A DNA stretch of 64,000 nucleotides from DASXRA01 sp963737425 (GTDB lineage Bacteria; Actinomycetota; Actinomycetes; Mycobacteriales; Jatrophihabitantaceae), in NCBI GenBank assembly GCA_963737425.1, contig CAVTSX010000009.1:496001-560000 (forward strand). The letters are read 5' to 3'. The notes beneath the pieces are model-generated. The model saw nothing but the letters and a program-made list of their open reading frames with translations, made no database searches and had not been told where the DNA came from. A program made the translations under genes and the position numbers. Of the stretch, positions 8,855-17,112 are shown piece by piece (within the stretch, counting starts at the first letter, position 1; every line of letters begins with the position of its first letter).

Positions 8855-10567
8855 TCACTCCGAACCGAGTGTGACGGTGACGGCGGATTCCTTCTTGCTG
8901 CCCTCACGATAGAAGTGCACCTTCACCTTGTCACCGGGCTTGTGGTCCGCGACGGTGACCGCGAGTTGCTCGCGCGAGTCGATCAGCGTGGTGTCGACGA
9001 GTGTGATGACGTCGCCCGCCTTCAATCCGGCCTGATCCGCCGGACCCTCCGGGTTTACCTGCACCACGTACGCGCCGTCGCGCAGCCCGTCGGTCGAACT
9101 GCGCGCCTGCAGCCCGATCGATGCGTGGGCCACCTTGCCGGTGTGGATGAGTTCTTCGGCGATCACTCGCGCGCCGTTGATCGGGATCGCAAAGCCCAGA
9201 CCGACGCTTCCGTTCGGGCCGCCCTGGACCACCGAAGGCGACACCGCAGCGGTATTGATGCCGACGACGGCTCCGGCGGAGTCGACGAGCGCGCCGCCGG
9301 AGTTGCCCGGGTTGATGGCCGCATCGGTCTGGATGGCGTCGATGACCGCGTCGGTGTCGCTGCCCTCGCCGGACACGGGTACCGGGCGCCCCAACGCGGA
9401 GACGATGCCCGTGGTGACGGTGCCGCGCAGCCCGAGCGGCGAGCCGATCGCGATCACCGGGTCACCGACGGCAAGCTTGGCCGAATCGCCCAGTGTGGCG
9501 ACGGTCAGCTTGGCGTGGTCGACCTTGATCACCGCGAGGTCCGTCTTCGGATCGCGGCCGACAACCTTGGCCGACAGCCGCGATTTGTCGGCGAAGGTGA
9601 CCCAGATGTCGCCATGATTGGTAGCTGCGTCCGAGACCACGTGATTGTTGGTGAGGATGTAGCCGGCCTTGTGGATGACGATGCCCGCGCCAACGGCGTC
9701 GAGATCGCTCGTGTGCTCCTGGATCGACACGACCGCCGGTGAGACCCGCTGCGCGATCTCGGCGATCGAGCCGGGCGGGCGATTCGCCGGAGTGTCGGTC
9801 TTTGCGAGTTTCACGTCGCTGTTGTGCAGGACGCCGTGCGCGCGGGTGGCGAACCAGTAGCCGGTTCCGCCGCCGAGCACTCCGGCGACGAGCGCGACGA
9901 TGAGCATCAGCGCCAGCGCACCGAGCCCGAATCGCCCACCCCGGACGGTCCTCGAGGTGGACTCCTCCTCGATCGACTCCTCCGCCGACATCGGGATCTC
10001 GTCGTCGGCCTGCTCGGCGTCCTCGTTGGGTTCGACCTGCGCGGGACGCCCACCGGTGAATACCGCGGGACGTCCGAGCCAGAACGGCGACCGGGGATCG
10101 CGCCACGGATCGCGCCGTGCATCAGCTTTCCACCAGGGCGATTCGGCCTTGTGCAGTTCCGGGGAGATGCGACTTCCGGGCTCAGGATCGAACTCGCCGA
10201 TTCCCGGCGGGCGGCCGTACTCGCGGGTCAGGCCGGGATGGACTGGCGGCGCGACCGACCGGTGCGCAGGAGGGATGCGCTCGCCCGGCAGCGGGGCGAA
10301 GGCATCGGTTGAGCCGGCCGGCCGGCCGAACTCGGCGCGGTCCTCGGGCGATACCGTCGGCGGCGGCGGGCTGTAGAGCGGTTCGGGTTCGCGAGGGCCG
10401 AAGGAGTCCTTGACGTCGGCGGGACGCATGTAGACGGCATCGGCCGCGGTGTCCGAATCGAGGTCGACGGCGCGGTCCGTGGCTGGGTTGGCCGGCCGAT
10501 CCGCGCCCAGGTCCTGGACCGGTTCGGATGCCGGCTCGCGCTGATGGCGAGAGTCGTCGTCGCTCAT
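8855..10567 (-). CDS. htrA: HtrA-like membrane serine protease (PepD type)
   Basis: A 570-aa envelope quality-control protease. A long Pro/Asp-rich cytoplasmic N-terminus (1-210) precedes one membrane helix (about 212-238). The exported trypsin-like domain has His309 (TNNHVV), Asp343 (KTDLAVIKV) and Ser423 (NPGNSGGAL), and is followed by a PDZ domain (about 470-565). ATG 10567 is preferred to GTG 10573 because GGAG lies 7 nt upstream of it. The N-terminal extension is long for the family. It lies 119 bp downstream of the rseA stop, in the sigE locus, consistent with a role in degrading the anti-sigma factor or handling envelope stress. Confidence 0.93.
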   Translation of the reverse strand: MSDDDSRHQREPASEPVQDLGADRPANPATDRAVDLDSDTAADAVYMRPADVKDSFGPREPEPLYSPPPPTVSPEDRAEFGRPAGSTDAFAPLPGERIPPAHRSVAPPVHPGLTREYGRPPGIGEFDPEPGSRISPELHKAESPWWKADARRDPWRDPRSPFWLGRPAVFTGGRPAQVEPNEDAEQADDEIPMSAEESIEEESTSRTVRGGRFGLGALALMLIVALVAGVLGGGTGYWFATRAHGVLHNSDVKLAKTDTPANRPPGSIAEIAQRVSPAVVSIQEHTSDLDAVGAGIVIHKAGYILTNNHVVSDAATNHGDIWVTFADKSRLSAKVVGRDPKTDLAVIKVDHAKLTVATLGDSAKLAVGDPVIAIGSPLGLRGTVTTGIVSALGRPVPVSGEGSDTDAVIDAIQTDAAINPGNSGGALVDSAGAVVGINTAAVSPSVVQGGPNGSVGLGFAIPINGARVIAEELIHTGKVAHASIGLQARSSTDGLRDGAYVVQVNPEGPADQAGLKAGDVITLVDTTLIDSREQLAVTVADHKPGDKVKVHFYREGSKKESAVTVTLGSE

Positions 10568-10686
10568 GCCCACGCTCCGCGCCGGGCGCGGCTACGGACG
10601 TCGTCGAAACTCATGCGGTGCGGGTCCTCCTCGCCGTTTCTGTCGAGTCTGCCCCAGCACATCACGTGACGGCCAACAGCCCAGGT

Positions 10687-11283
10687 TCAGCGCTGCGCGC
10701 GTACCGCAGCTACCGGCGGGCTGGCAACGGTTTGAAAGTGCAGATCCGGAGTCGGGTCGAATACGACGGGACGGACCTGGGCGGGCGCTCCGGGCGCTGG
10801 CCCTGCCGGTGCTCCGCCACCTCCGCCACCACCGGCGCCGGCCAGCGCGACACCCGCGGCACCGAGCGCGACGACGGCCGCCGCGGCGCCGAGCAGGCCA
10901 AACGGGCGGTGCCGACGTTCGACGCTCATGGCTGCCTCGGCCGGCGGCAGTGGCGGCGAGGGCGGTATGACCTCAGCCGGAGTACCGAAAGCGGGGAAGA
11001 CGGCCGACCCGTTTGGATCGAGGGCAAGCGGCCGTTGGCTGAGCGGGGTCGTCGATGGCACCGCACGCAGCCGGTCGAGCAGACCCCCCGGAAGCGACGG
11101 AGCCGTCGCAGCGCGCAGAGCAAGGACGGCCTCGCGCTGGACGGCGATGGCTTGCGCGCACTCGGCGCACTCGGCCACGTGCCGGGCGGCTCGCGAACGG
11201 GCCGCTGCGCCAAGCGCGCCGTCGGCGAACGCCGCGACAGCCTCGTCCGAAAGATGCTGGGCAGGCAGTGTGGGCAGGTTCAC
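10687..11283 (-). CDS. rseA: Anti-sigma-E factor RseA (ZAS family)
   Basis: A 198-aa zinc-associated anti-sigma factor. The HxxxCxxC signature is His35-x3-Cys39-x2-Cys42 (RHVAECAEC) in the N-terminal sigma-binding domain. A hydrophobic segment near 128-150 followed by a Gly/Pro-rich tail could place the C-terminus outside the membrane; mycobacterial RseA is usually described as mainly cytosolic, so topology needs checking. Its ATG overlaps the sigE stop by 4 nt, giving stoichiometric coupling. The C-terminal region is low-complexity and poorly conserved. Confidence 0.9.
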   Translation of the reverse strand: MNLPTLPAQHLSDEAVAAFADGALGAAARSRAARHVAECAECAQAIAVQREAVLALRAATAPSLPGGLLDRLRAVPSTTPLSQRPLALDPNGSAVFPAFGTPAEVIPPSPPLPPAEAAMSVERRHRPFGLLGAAAAVVALGAAGVALAGAGGGGGGGAPAGPAPGAPAQVRPVVFDPTPDLHFQTVASPPVAAVRAQR

Positions 11284-11903
11284 TGCACGACGCCCCCTGA
11301 AGACCCGGGGAAATCGGCGAACTCAGCCGCGCCGACACTCGACCTGGCGGCCGCGACGCCCGGCTCGGCCGGGCGAGTGCCCGGAGCACGGTGGGCGAGC
11401 GCCTCGCGCAACAGCACCCGGCCACGGTGGATGCGCGAGCGAACCGTGCCGACCTTGATGCCGAGCGTGGCCGCAATCTCCTCGTAGGACAGACCCTCGA
11501 GATCGCAGAGCACGACGGCCGCGCGGAAGTCGGCGGGAAGCGCGTCGAGCGCCTGCTGGACCTCAGGGTCGAGGTGCATCTCGGCGTAGGCCTGCTCGGG
11601 GCCTGCCGCGTTGGAGGCGAGCCGGTCGCCTGCGTCCTCGGGAAGCGCGTCGAAGCGGATCCGCTGACGCCTGCGCACCATGTCGAGGAACAGGTTGGTG
11701 GTGATGCGGTGCAGCCAGCCCTCGAAGGTTCCCGGCGTGTACTCGGCCAGGGACTTGAAAACGCGAACGAACGTTTCCTGGGTCAGATCTTCGGCGTCGG
11801 CACGATTACCGGACAACCGGTATGCGAGCCGATAGACGCGGTCGGCGTGTTCGCGCACGACCTCGTCCCACGTAGGAGGTACCCACACGGCGGCTTCCGT
11901 CAC
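11280..11903 (-). CDS. sigE: ECF sigma factor SigE
   Basis: RNA polymerase sigma factor (207 aa) for envelope stress. Region 2 (about 18-85) contains DAEDLTQETFVRVF and the -10 recognition helix GTFEGWLHRITTNLFLD; region 4 (about 112-170) contains LCDLEGLSYEEIAATLGI and VGTVRSRIHRGR. The C-terminal 35 residues are variable. GTG 11903 is the only start consistent with family length. It heads the sigE-rseA-htrA-tatB series, and a GGAAC-N17-CGTT promoter about 80 bp upstream suggests autoregulation. Confidence 0.93.
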   Translation of the reverse strand: MTEAAVWVPPTWDEVVREHADRVYRLAYRLSGNRADAEDLTQETFVRVFKSLAEYTPGTFEGWLHRITTNLFLDMVRRRQRIRFDALPEDAGDRLASNAAGPEQAYAEMHLDPEVQQALDALPADFRAAVVLCDLEGLSYEEIAATLGIKVGTVRSRIHRGRVLLREALAHRAPGTRPAEPGVAAARSSVGAAEFADFPGSSGGVVQ

Positions 11904-11984
11904 GGACTTTCACCCTGTCTGCTCGGCTGGCGGAACTGGTTTCGTCCCGTGCTCAGGCAACCAGTATCAGCTATGCGTTCGTGA

Positions 11985-12010
11985 AACGCCTCAGCGTTCC
12001 CTTACGTTCC
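11985..12010 (-). promoter_or_regulatory. Predicted ECF-type promoter of sigE
   Basis: On the minus strand, GGAAC (12010-12006) and CGTT (11988-11985) are separated by 17 nt. This matches the -35/-10 elements used by mycobacterial SigE/SigH-class sigma factors. It lies about 80 nt upstream of the sigE start. Confidence 0.55.
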
Positions 12011-12078
12011 CGGCTTCGACGTGCCAAACTTTGCGTGTTACGGCTGAATGCGCGCTGTATATCGGGGAGGTGCTGGCT

Positions 12079-12276
12079 GTGACACTTTGGATTTTGCTGG
12101 GACTTTTCGCCATCGGTCTGCTGGGGGTTGCCTGCGCCTGGGTGCTGAAGGCGCGCAGTGGGCTCGAGGTCGAGTCCCAGATCGTCTTGAAGCACCCATC
12201 TCATCTCGATCTCGACGCCCAGGTCGGTGCGATGCACATTGAGGACGCCCGCCGAGGTGGCCGCCTCGCCCGGTGA
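12079..12276 (+). CDS. Small single-helix membrane protein
   Basis: A 65-aa protein with one N-terminal membrane helix (about 2-24) and a short polar tail; no known domain. GTG 12079 has a strong ribosome site (GGGGAGG, 9 nt spacing), which is why this short frame is accepted over the upstream TTG. It is divergent from sigE and followed 66 bp later by the PLP decarboxylase. Function unknown. Confidence 0.6.
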   Translation: MTLWILLGLFAIGLLGVACAWVLKARSGLEVESQIVLKHPSHLDLDAQVGAMHIEDARRGGRLAR

Positions 12277-12330
12277 CGTGTCCCATTCCGCGGCCGCACC
12301 GGCCCGCGGCTGAGCGCGGTACGCGATCCC

Positions 12331-12336
12331 TACTCT
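12331..12336 (+). promoter_or_regulatory. -10 hexamer of PLP decarboxylase gene
   Basis: TACTCT ends 6 nt before GTG 12343; no ribosome site, so leaderless. Confidence 0.55.
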
Positions 12337-12342
12337 TGCGGC

Positions 12343-13701
12343 GTGCATCGCTACACATCTGACGACGACGTCACCGCTCGAGCGCTTGCGGCGTACTGCC
12401 TGAACCGGCTCGCGATGAACGCTCCCCTGGACCGCCCGTCCACGCCCGAAGAACTCCACACGCTGGCCGGCGCCACGATCACCAAAGAGGGCATCGGTGG
12501 GGTCGAGGCGCTGCGCCTGTGGGCCGATGTGCTGGCACCGACCTGCCTGTCCGTCGACCATTCGCGCTACCTGTCCTTCATTCCCAGCGCACCGACCAAG
12601 GCAGCCGCAGCGTTCGACATGGTCGTCGGCGCCTCGAGCGTCTACGGCGGCTCGTGGCTGGAAGGTTCGGGCGCGGTGTACGCCGAGAATCAGGCCCTGC
12701 GCTGGCTTGCCGACCTCGCCGGCCTGCCGGCCACCTCGGGCGGCGCATTCGTCCAGGGCGGGACGATCGGCAATCTCTCCGCGCTGGTCGCCGCGCGCGA
12801 GCACGCCCTGGAGCGCCGCGGCAATCGTCCGGCGAGATGGGCGGTTTGTGTCACCGGCGAAACGCACTCGTCGGTCAAGCACGCGCTGCACGTCGTCATG
12901 GACGTCGAGATCATCGAAGTGCCGGGCGACGCCCGCGGACGCATGACCGGAGAGACGCTGCGCGCCGAGATCGCGTCCCTGCCGGCTGACCTCGCCGACG
13001 GGATCTTCGCGGTGGTGGCCACGGCCGGATCGACAAACGTCGGTGTCATCGACGACATCGCAGGCATCGCGACCGTGGCGAAGGACCACGGCTGGTGGTT
13101 GCACGTCGACGGGGCATACGGCGGCGCCGGGCTGGCCGCACCTAGCGTCCGCCACCTGTTCGACGGCATCGAGGCGGCCGACTCGTTCATCGTCGACCCG
13201 CACAAATGGCTGTTCGCACCATTCGACTCGTGCGCGCTGATCTACCGCGATCCGCTACTCGGCCGGGACGCGCACACCCAGCACGCGGGCTACCTCGCCC
13301 CGGTGACGGTGGGCGGTGAGTGGAACCCGTCGGACTTCGCCATCCAGCTCACCCGGCGAGCCCGGGGCCTGCCGTTCTGGTTCTCACTCGCTGTGCACGG
13401 CACCGACGCCTACAGCGACGCCATCGAGCAGACCCTGACTGTGGCCCGGGCCGGCGTTTCGCTGATCCGCTCGGCACCGCACCTGTCCTTGCTCGTCGAT
13501 CCCGATCTGACGGTGCTGATCTTCGAGCGCATCGGCTGGAGCGCGGACGACTACGACCGGTGGAGCGCCAGCATGCTCGACGAACAGACCGCCTTCGTCA
13601 CCCCCACCCGCCATCACGGCCAGGTCTGCACAAGGTTCGCGATCGTCAATCCGCTGACGACCGAGGACGATCTTGCGTTGATCATCGATTCGATGCGCTG
13701 A
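12343..13701 (+). CDS. Group II PLP-dependent decarboxylase
   Basis: Aromatic-L-amino-acid/glutamate-type decarboxylase (452 aa) of fold type I. The PLP lysine is Lys288 in DPHKWLFAP, preceded by HVDGAYGGAG (the cofactor-binding Asp) and a histidine in ETHSS that stacks on PLP. The product is an amine and CO2; the amino acid substrate cannot be read from sequence. The start is fixed by the TACTCT hexamer 6 nt upstream. It is followed 61 bp later, same strand, by a separately promoted O-methyltransferase. Confidence 0.88.
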   Translation: MHRYTSDDDVTARALAAYCLNRLAMNAPLDRPSTPEELHTLAGATITKEGIGGVEALRLWADVLAPTCLSVDHSRYLSFIPSAPTKAAAAFDMVVGASSVYGGSWLEGSGAVYAENQALRWLADLAGLPATSGGAFVQGGTIGNLSALVAAREHALERRGNRPARWAVCVTGETHSSVKHALHVVMDVEIIEVPGDARGRMTGETLRAEIASLPADLADGIFAVVATAGSTNVGVIDDIAGIATVAKDHGWWLHVDGAYGGAGLAAPSVRHLFDGIEAADSFIVDPHKWLFAPFDSCALIYRDPLLGRDAHTQHAGYLAPVTVGGEWNPSDFAIQLTRRARGLPFWFSLAVHGTDAYSDAIEQTLTVARAGVSLIRSAPHLSLLVDPDLTVLIFERIGWSADDYDRWSASMLDEQTAFVTPTRHHGQVCTRFAIVNPLTTEDDLALIIDSMR

Positions 13702-13749
13702 ACGAGCGCGTCCCCGCTCGAGTCGACTGGCCCGACGGCGTATTGCCAT

Positions 13750-13755
13750 TACTCT
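13750..13755 (+). promoter_or_regulatory. -10 hexamer of O-methyltransferase gene
   Basis: TACTCT ends 7 nt before ATG 13763; leaderless arrangement. Confidence 0.6.
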
Positions 13756-13762
13756 GCGTGGC

Positions 13763-14401
13763 ATGGCCGAAGCGATGCTGGGCGCGACCAGCCTGTCCTA
13801 CGCCGAGTCATTCCATTCCGAGGACGAGGTGCTCAGCACCGCCAGGGCGAGAGCCACCGAACTCGGCTGCGTACCGATAGGTACCGCCGGAGGTGCAGCG
13901 CTGCGCGTGCTGGCTGCGGCGATCGGGGCGCACGCCGTGGTCGAGATCGGCACCGGCGCAGGCGTTTCGGGCTTGTGGCTGCTCGGTGGCATGCGGGACG
14001 ACGGCGTGCTGACCACAGTCGATGTCGAGTCCGAGCACCAGCGCGCTGCCCGTCAGGCGTTCAACGAAGCCGGGATAGCCTCGACCCGGTACCGCCTGAT
14101 CAACGGCTCGGCGGGCGAAGTGTTGCCCCGGCTGACCGACGGCGCCTACGACCTCGTCTTCATCGACGCCGACAAGACCGCGTACTCGGTGTACTACGAG
14201 CAGGCGCTGCGCCTGCTGCATCCCGGCGGAATCGTCGCAGTCGACAACGCCTTGTGGCACGACCGGGTGGCCGATTCCACCGCGCGCGACGCCGACACGG
14301 TTGCCATCCGCGAACTCGGCAAGGCGGTACGCGACGATTCCCGGGTCGTGTCGGCAATGCTGCCCGTCAGCGATGGCCTGCTGACCGCCGTCAAGCGCTG
14401 A
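13763..14401 (+). CDS. SAM-dependent O-methyltransferase
   Basis: Catechol-type O-methyltransferase family protein (212 aa). Motif I is VEIGTGAGVSGLWL (about 57-70), followed by VDVESEHQ and the metal/substrate region FIDADKTAYSVYYEQAL. Close relatives such as Rv1220c lie beside sigE in mycobacteria, and the gene keeps that neighbourhood here. The acceptor substrate is unknown. Confidence 0.88.
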   Translation: MAEAMLGATSLSYAESFHSEDEVLSTARARATELGCVPIGTAGGAALRVLAAAIGAHAVVEIGTGAGVSGLWLLGGMRDDGVLTTVDVESEHQRAARQAFNEAGIASTRYRLINGSAGEVLPRLTDGAYDLVFIDADKTAYSVYYEQALRLLHPGGIVAVDNALWHDRVADSTARDADTVAIRELGKAVRDDSRVVSAMLPVSDGLLTAVKR

Positions 14402-14434
14402 TCGTCACCGCCCACTGCGAGCGTCGCGGGTCGG

Positions 14435-14932
14435 TCAGCCCTGCGGGTACAGGTCGAGCACCATCCGGTCCTCGATGCGATCGGGCTCCTGCGGTGATAC
14501 GGGTTGCGCAACGCCGTTGGCGACGAAGCCGAGCCGTTCGTATGCCCGGCGCGCGGAGTCGTTGTCGATGACGACCCACAACGCAAGTTCGCGCCCGCCG
14601 TCGTCGCGGGCCCACGAGGCGACGGCCTCGACCAGCCGACCGGCGAGGCGCTGGCCGCGTGCTGCCTGCGCCACCCACATCGACACGAGCTCGCGCTGCC
14701 CCGGCGGCTGTGCCGGATCGCGGTAGCCTGCGGCCAGCCCGACCGGCAGCGGGCCGTCGAGCGCGAGGAAGAACCCGGACTCGCCGATGCGGGACCGCCA
14801 TAGGCCCTCGTCGAACTCGACCTCACGCTCGTAGGTCGACCCGAACGCCGACGGCGCCTCGCGCAGTGCAGCGAGCCGGACCTCGCGCAGCGGTTTCCAG
14901 TCGTCAGGCTCGACTCGCCGTATCTCGATCAC
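14435..14932 (-). CDS. GNAT-family N-acetyltransferase
   Basis: A 165-aa acyltransferase of the RimI-like GNAT fold. Visible elements are the N-terminal RRVEPDDWKPLREVRL, the central strand SMWVAQAARGQRLAGRLVE, whose RGQRLAG loop binds acetyl-CoA, and the C-terminal NDSARRAYERLGF. Substrate unknown. The start is chosen as GTG 14932 because the conserved domain begins right after it; the frame is open to 15046 but that stretch is low-complexity. Convergent with the O-methyltransferase (33 bp between stops). Confidence 0.8.
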   Translation of the reverse strand: MIEIRRVEPDDWKPLREVRLAALREAPSAFGSTYEREVEFDEGLWRSRIGESGFFLALDGPLPVGLAAGYRDPAQPPGQRELVSMWVAQAARGQRLAGRLVEAVASWARDDGGRELALWVVIDNDSARRAYERLGFVANGVAQPVSPQEPDRIEDRMVLDLYPQG

Positions 14933-14984
14933 AAGGCTCGATGCTGGCCTACTACGGGCATCGCGCAAAGCCGATTTGCGCACC

Positions 14985-15896
14985 TCAGCTCGCGGCGTCC
15001 GCCAGCGCACCGAGGACGGATGCGACGACGGGACGGGCCGACGCACTCGACCGGGTCACCGCCCTGATCCGCCGGCCCAGCCGCGGCTTGCGCAACGGAT
15101 GCACGTCCACGTCCGCAATATCGTCGGCGACAGCGAGCCGTGGTAGCACCGAAACGCCGTGATCTGCCGCGACCGCGCGAACCAGCAAGAACATGTCGTC
15201 GGTCTCCCATCGCACGCGCGGCTCGAACCCCGCGGCGCGGCACGCCGACCGGACGGCCAGCCCGCACGCGGCATCGTCGGGCGGCATCACCCATTCGGCG
15301 GCAGCAAGCGACGCCAGCGGCACGCCACCGCGGGCGGGCAACCGGCCCGGCGCGGCAACCACCACAAGTTCCTCGGCGCAGAGTTCGCGGGCCACGAGGT
15401 AGTCGGGCAGGGCCAGCGGGACGTAGTCGTACTCGTCGACGACGGCGACGTCGACGTCGTCGGCGAGCAGCATGCGCAGCGCTCCGGCCGGTTCGGCGAC
15501 CACCACGGAGATCTCGACGCCCGGCTCGGCGCCACGCAATGACGTCACGCAGGCCGAGACGAGCGTGGCCGCCGCGCTCGCCACGGCCGCGATCCGGACC
15601 GGCCCGGTGACTGCGCCCGAGATCCGGTCGAGGTCGGCCCGCGCCGCTACCAGGACGTCGACGATCGACGCGGCGCGCGAGGCAAGTGCGTGCCCGGCAC
15701 CGGTCAGGGCAACCCCGCGGGGTGAGCGGTCGAGCAGCACGGCGCCGGCCTCTCGCTCGAGAACCGCCAGTTGCTGCGAAACCGCTGACGGCGTAAGCCC
15801 GACAGAACGGGCCGCGGAGGCGATAGTGCCCCGTAACGCCACCTCGCGCAGCAGCAGGAGCCGTCCCACGTCGAGATCAGGCCCCGGGTTCGCCAT
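14985..15896 (-). CDS. LysR-family regulator, divergent from lysine dehydrogenase-like gene
   Basis: A 303-aa LysR regulator. The winged helix is at 10-70 (GTIASAARSVGLTPSAVSQQ) and a periplasmic-binding-protein-like effector domain fills the rest. It is divergent from the saccharopine-dehydrogenase-like gene with only 67 bp between, the usual LysR layout, so it probably controls that gene and the ALDH behind it. A TAAGTT hexamer 6 nt before ATG indicates a leaderless transcript. The inducer may be lysine or a catabolite, judged by context only. Confidence 0.88.
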   Translation of the reverse strand: MANPGPDLDVGRLLLLREVALRGTIASAARSVGLTPSAVSQQLAVLEREAGAVLLDRSPRGVALTGAGHALASRAASIVDVLVAARADLDRISGAVTGPVRIAAVASAAATLVSACVTSLRGAEPGVEISVVVAEPAGALRMLLADDVDVAVVDEYDYVPLALPDYLVARELCAEELVVVAAPGRLPARGGVPLASLAAAEWVMPPDDAACGLAVRSACRAAGFEPRVRWETDDMFLLVRAVAADHGVSVLPRLAVADDIADVDVHPLRKPRLGRRIRAVTRSSASARPVVASVLGALADAAS

Positions 15897-15902
15897 AAGG
15901 AG

Positions 15903-15933
15903 AACTTACGTCATAATGGACGTCATCGTTAAC
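15903..15933. promoter_or_regulatory. Divergent promoter/operator region, LysR / lysine dehydrogenase
   Basis: The 67-bp divergent spacer holds the minus-strand -10 TAAGTT (15908-15903) of the LysR gene and a direct repeat ACGTCAT-N5-ACGTCAT with flanking TTA/TAA symmetry, candidate contacts for the regulator. On the plus strand the next gene has AGGAGG before its ATG. Confidence 0.45.
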
Positions 15934-15963
15934 AACACTGGCGTCGCTCGAGGAGGCGAATAC

Positions 15964-17058
15964 ATGATCAGCTCGGTTCGGGTCATCGGTCTAGGCAAGG
16001 TGGGCGAGCTGGTCGCCACCCTGCTCGGCGACTCCGGCTTCACTGTCACGGCCTACGACGCGCGCGAGCGCACCGACCTGCCGTTCGAGACGGGCATACT
16101 CGACGTCCGCGACGGGGGCGCGGTGCGCGCCGCGCTCAAGGGTGCCGACGCCGTGGTGTCGTGCATGCCGTACCACCTCAATCTCGGCGTGGCCGAGGCA
16201 GCGCACGAGCTGAACGTGCACTACTTCGACCTGACCGAGGACGTCCCGACCACCAACCGGGTCAAGGAACTCGCCGCCGACAACGGCCGGATCGTCTACG
16301 CGCCGCAGTGCGGTCTCGCACCCGGCTTGATCGGCATCGTGGGCTCGGCTCTCACCAGGAACTTCGACGAGATCCGCAGCATCGAACTGAAGGTCGGTGC
16401 CCTGCCGCGGCACCCGACCGGCCTGCTCGCCTATGCGTTCAACTGGTCGGCCGAGGGCGTGGTCAACGAGTACCTCAACGACTGCGAGGTGCTGCGCGGC
16501 GGCGTGCGAAAGATGGTTCCGGCCATGACCGAACTCGAGCGCGTCGTCATGGGCGGCATAAAGCTCGAGGCGGCGCTGACATCCGGCGGCCTCGGCACGA
16601 TGTGCACGACCTACGAAGGCCGGGTGCAGCGCCTTGACTACAAGACGATGCGCTACCCCGGCCACTTCGAGCTGATGCGCTTCTTCTTCGACGAGCTGGG
16701 GCTGCGCGACAAGCGCGAGCTCGCCGGCGAGATCCTCGTCAACGCGAAACCGCCGGTCGACGACGACGTCGTCTACCTGCACGCCGCGGTCGAGGGGCTG
16801 GCCAACGGGATCGGCGACACCTCCCCCGGGCAGCTGACCCGCAAGCAGTACGTCCGTGCCTACCTGCCACTGGAGATCAACGGCCGGCTCTGGCGCGCGA
16901 TCTCGTGGACCACCGCGGCCTCGGCGGTTGCCGTCGTCGAACTGGTGGCCGCCGGCAAGCTGCCGTCGCACGGCTTCATCCAGCAGGAGGACATCTCCTT
17001 CGAGGCGTTGCTGGCCACCCGAAACGGCGCCCGCTTCGCCGAACTGGGCCAAGTCTGA
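15964..17058 (+). CDS. Saccharopine dehydrogenase-family protein, probable L-lysine 6-dehydrogenase
   Basis: NAD(P)-dependent oxidoreductase of 364 aa. The N-terminal Rossmann fold starts at GLGKVGELVATLL (about 9-21), and the C-terminal half matches the saccharopine-dehydrogenase/L-lysine 6-dehydrogenase group (PQCGLAPGLIGIVG). Single-domain proteins of this length are known as L-lysine epsilon-dehydrogenases, which oxidise lysine to 2-aminoadipate 6-semialdehyde. The ALDH gene 54 bp downstream would oxidise that product. AGGAGG lies 7 nt before ATG. The alternative, saccharopine dehydrogenase proper, would need a lysine-ketoglutarate reductase, not seen here. Confidence 0.78.
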   Translation: MISSVRVIGLGKVGELVATLLGDSGFTVTAYDARERTDLPFETGILDVRDGGAVRAALKGADAVVSCMPYHLNLGVAEAAHELNVHYFDLTEDVPTTNRVKELAADNGRIVYAPQCGLAPGLIGIVGSALTRNFDEIRSIELKVGALPRHPTGLLAYAFNWSAEGVVNEYLNDCEVLRGGVRKMVPAMTELERVVMGGIKLEAALTSGGLGTMCTTYEGRVQRLDYKTMRYPGHFELMRFFFDELGLRDKRELAGEILVNAKPPVDDDVVYLHAAVEGLANGIGDTSPGQLTRKQYVRAYLPLEINGRLWRAISWTTAASAVAVVELVAAGKLPSHGFIQQEDISFEALLATRNGARFAELGQV

Positions 17059-17112
17059 CGGTCGCCCGGCGATACCTGAACGTCAGCATCGCGATCCGCT
17101 GAAGGAGTTCTG

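Noticed and set aside
11971..13203. Minus-strand frame of 410 codons opposite the PLP decarboxylase
   Set aside because: The plus-strand protein has intact PLP motifs; the antisense frame has none.
15964..17058. Saccharopine dehydrogenase acting with a lysine-ketoglutarate reductase
   Set aside because: No reductase partner is present and the single-domain length with adjacent ALDH7 fits a direct lysine 6-dehydrogenase better.
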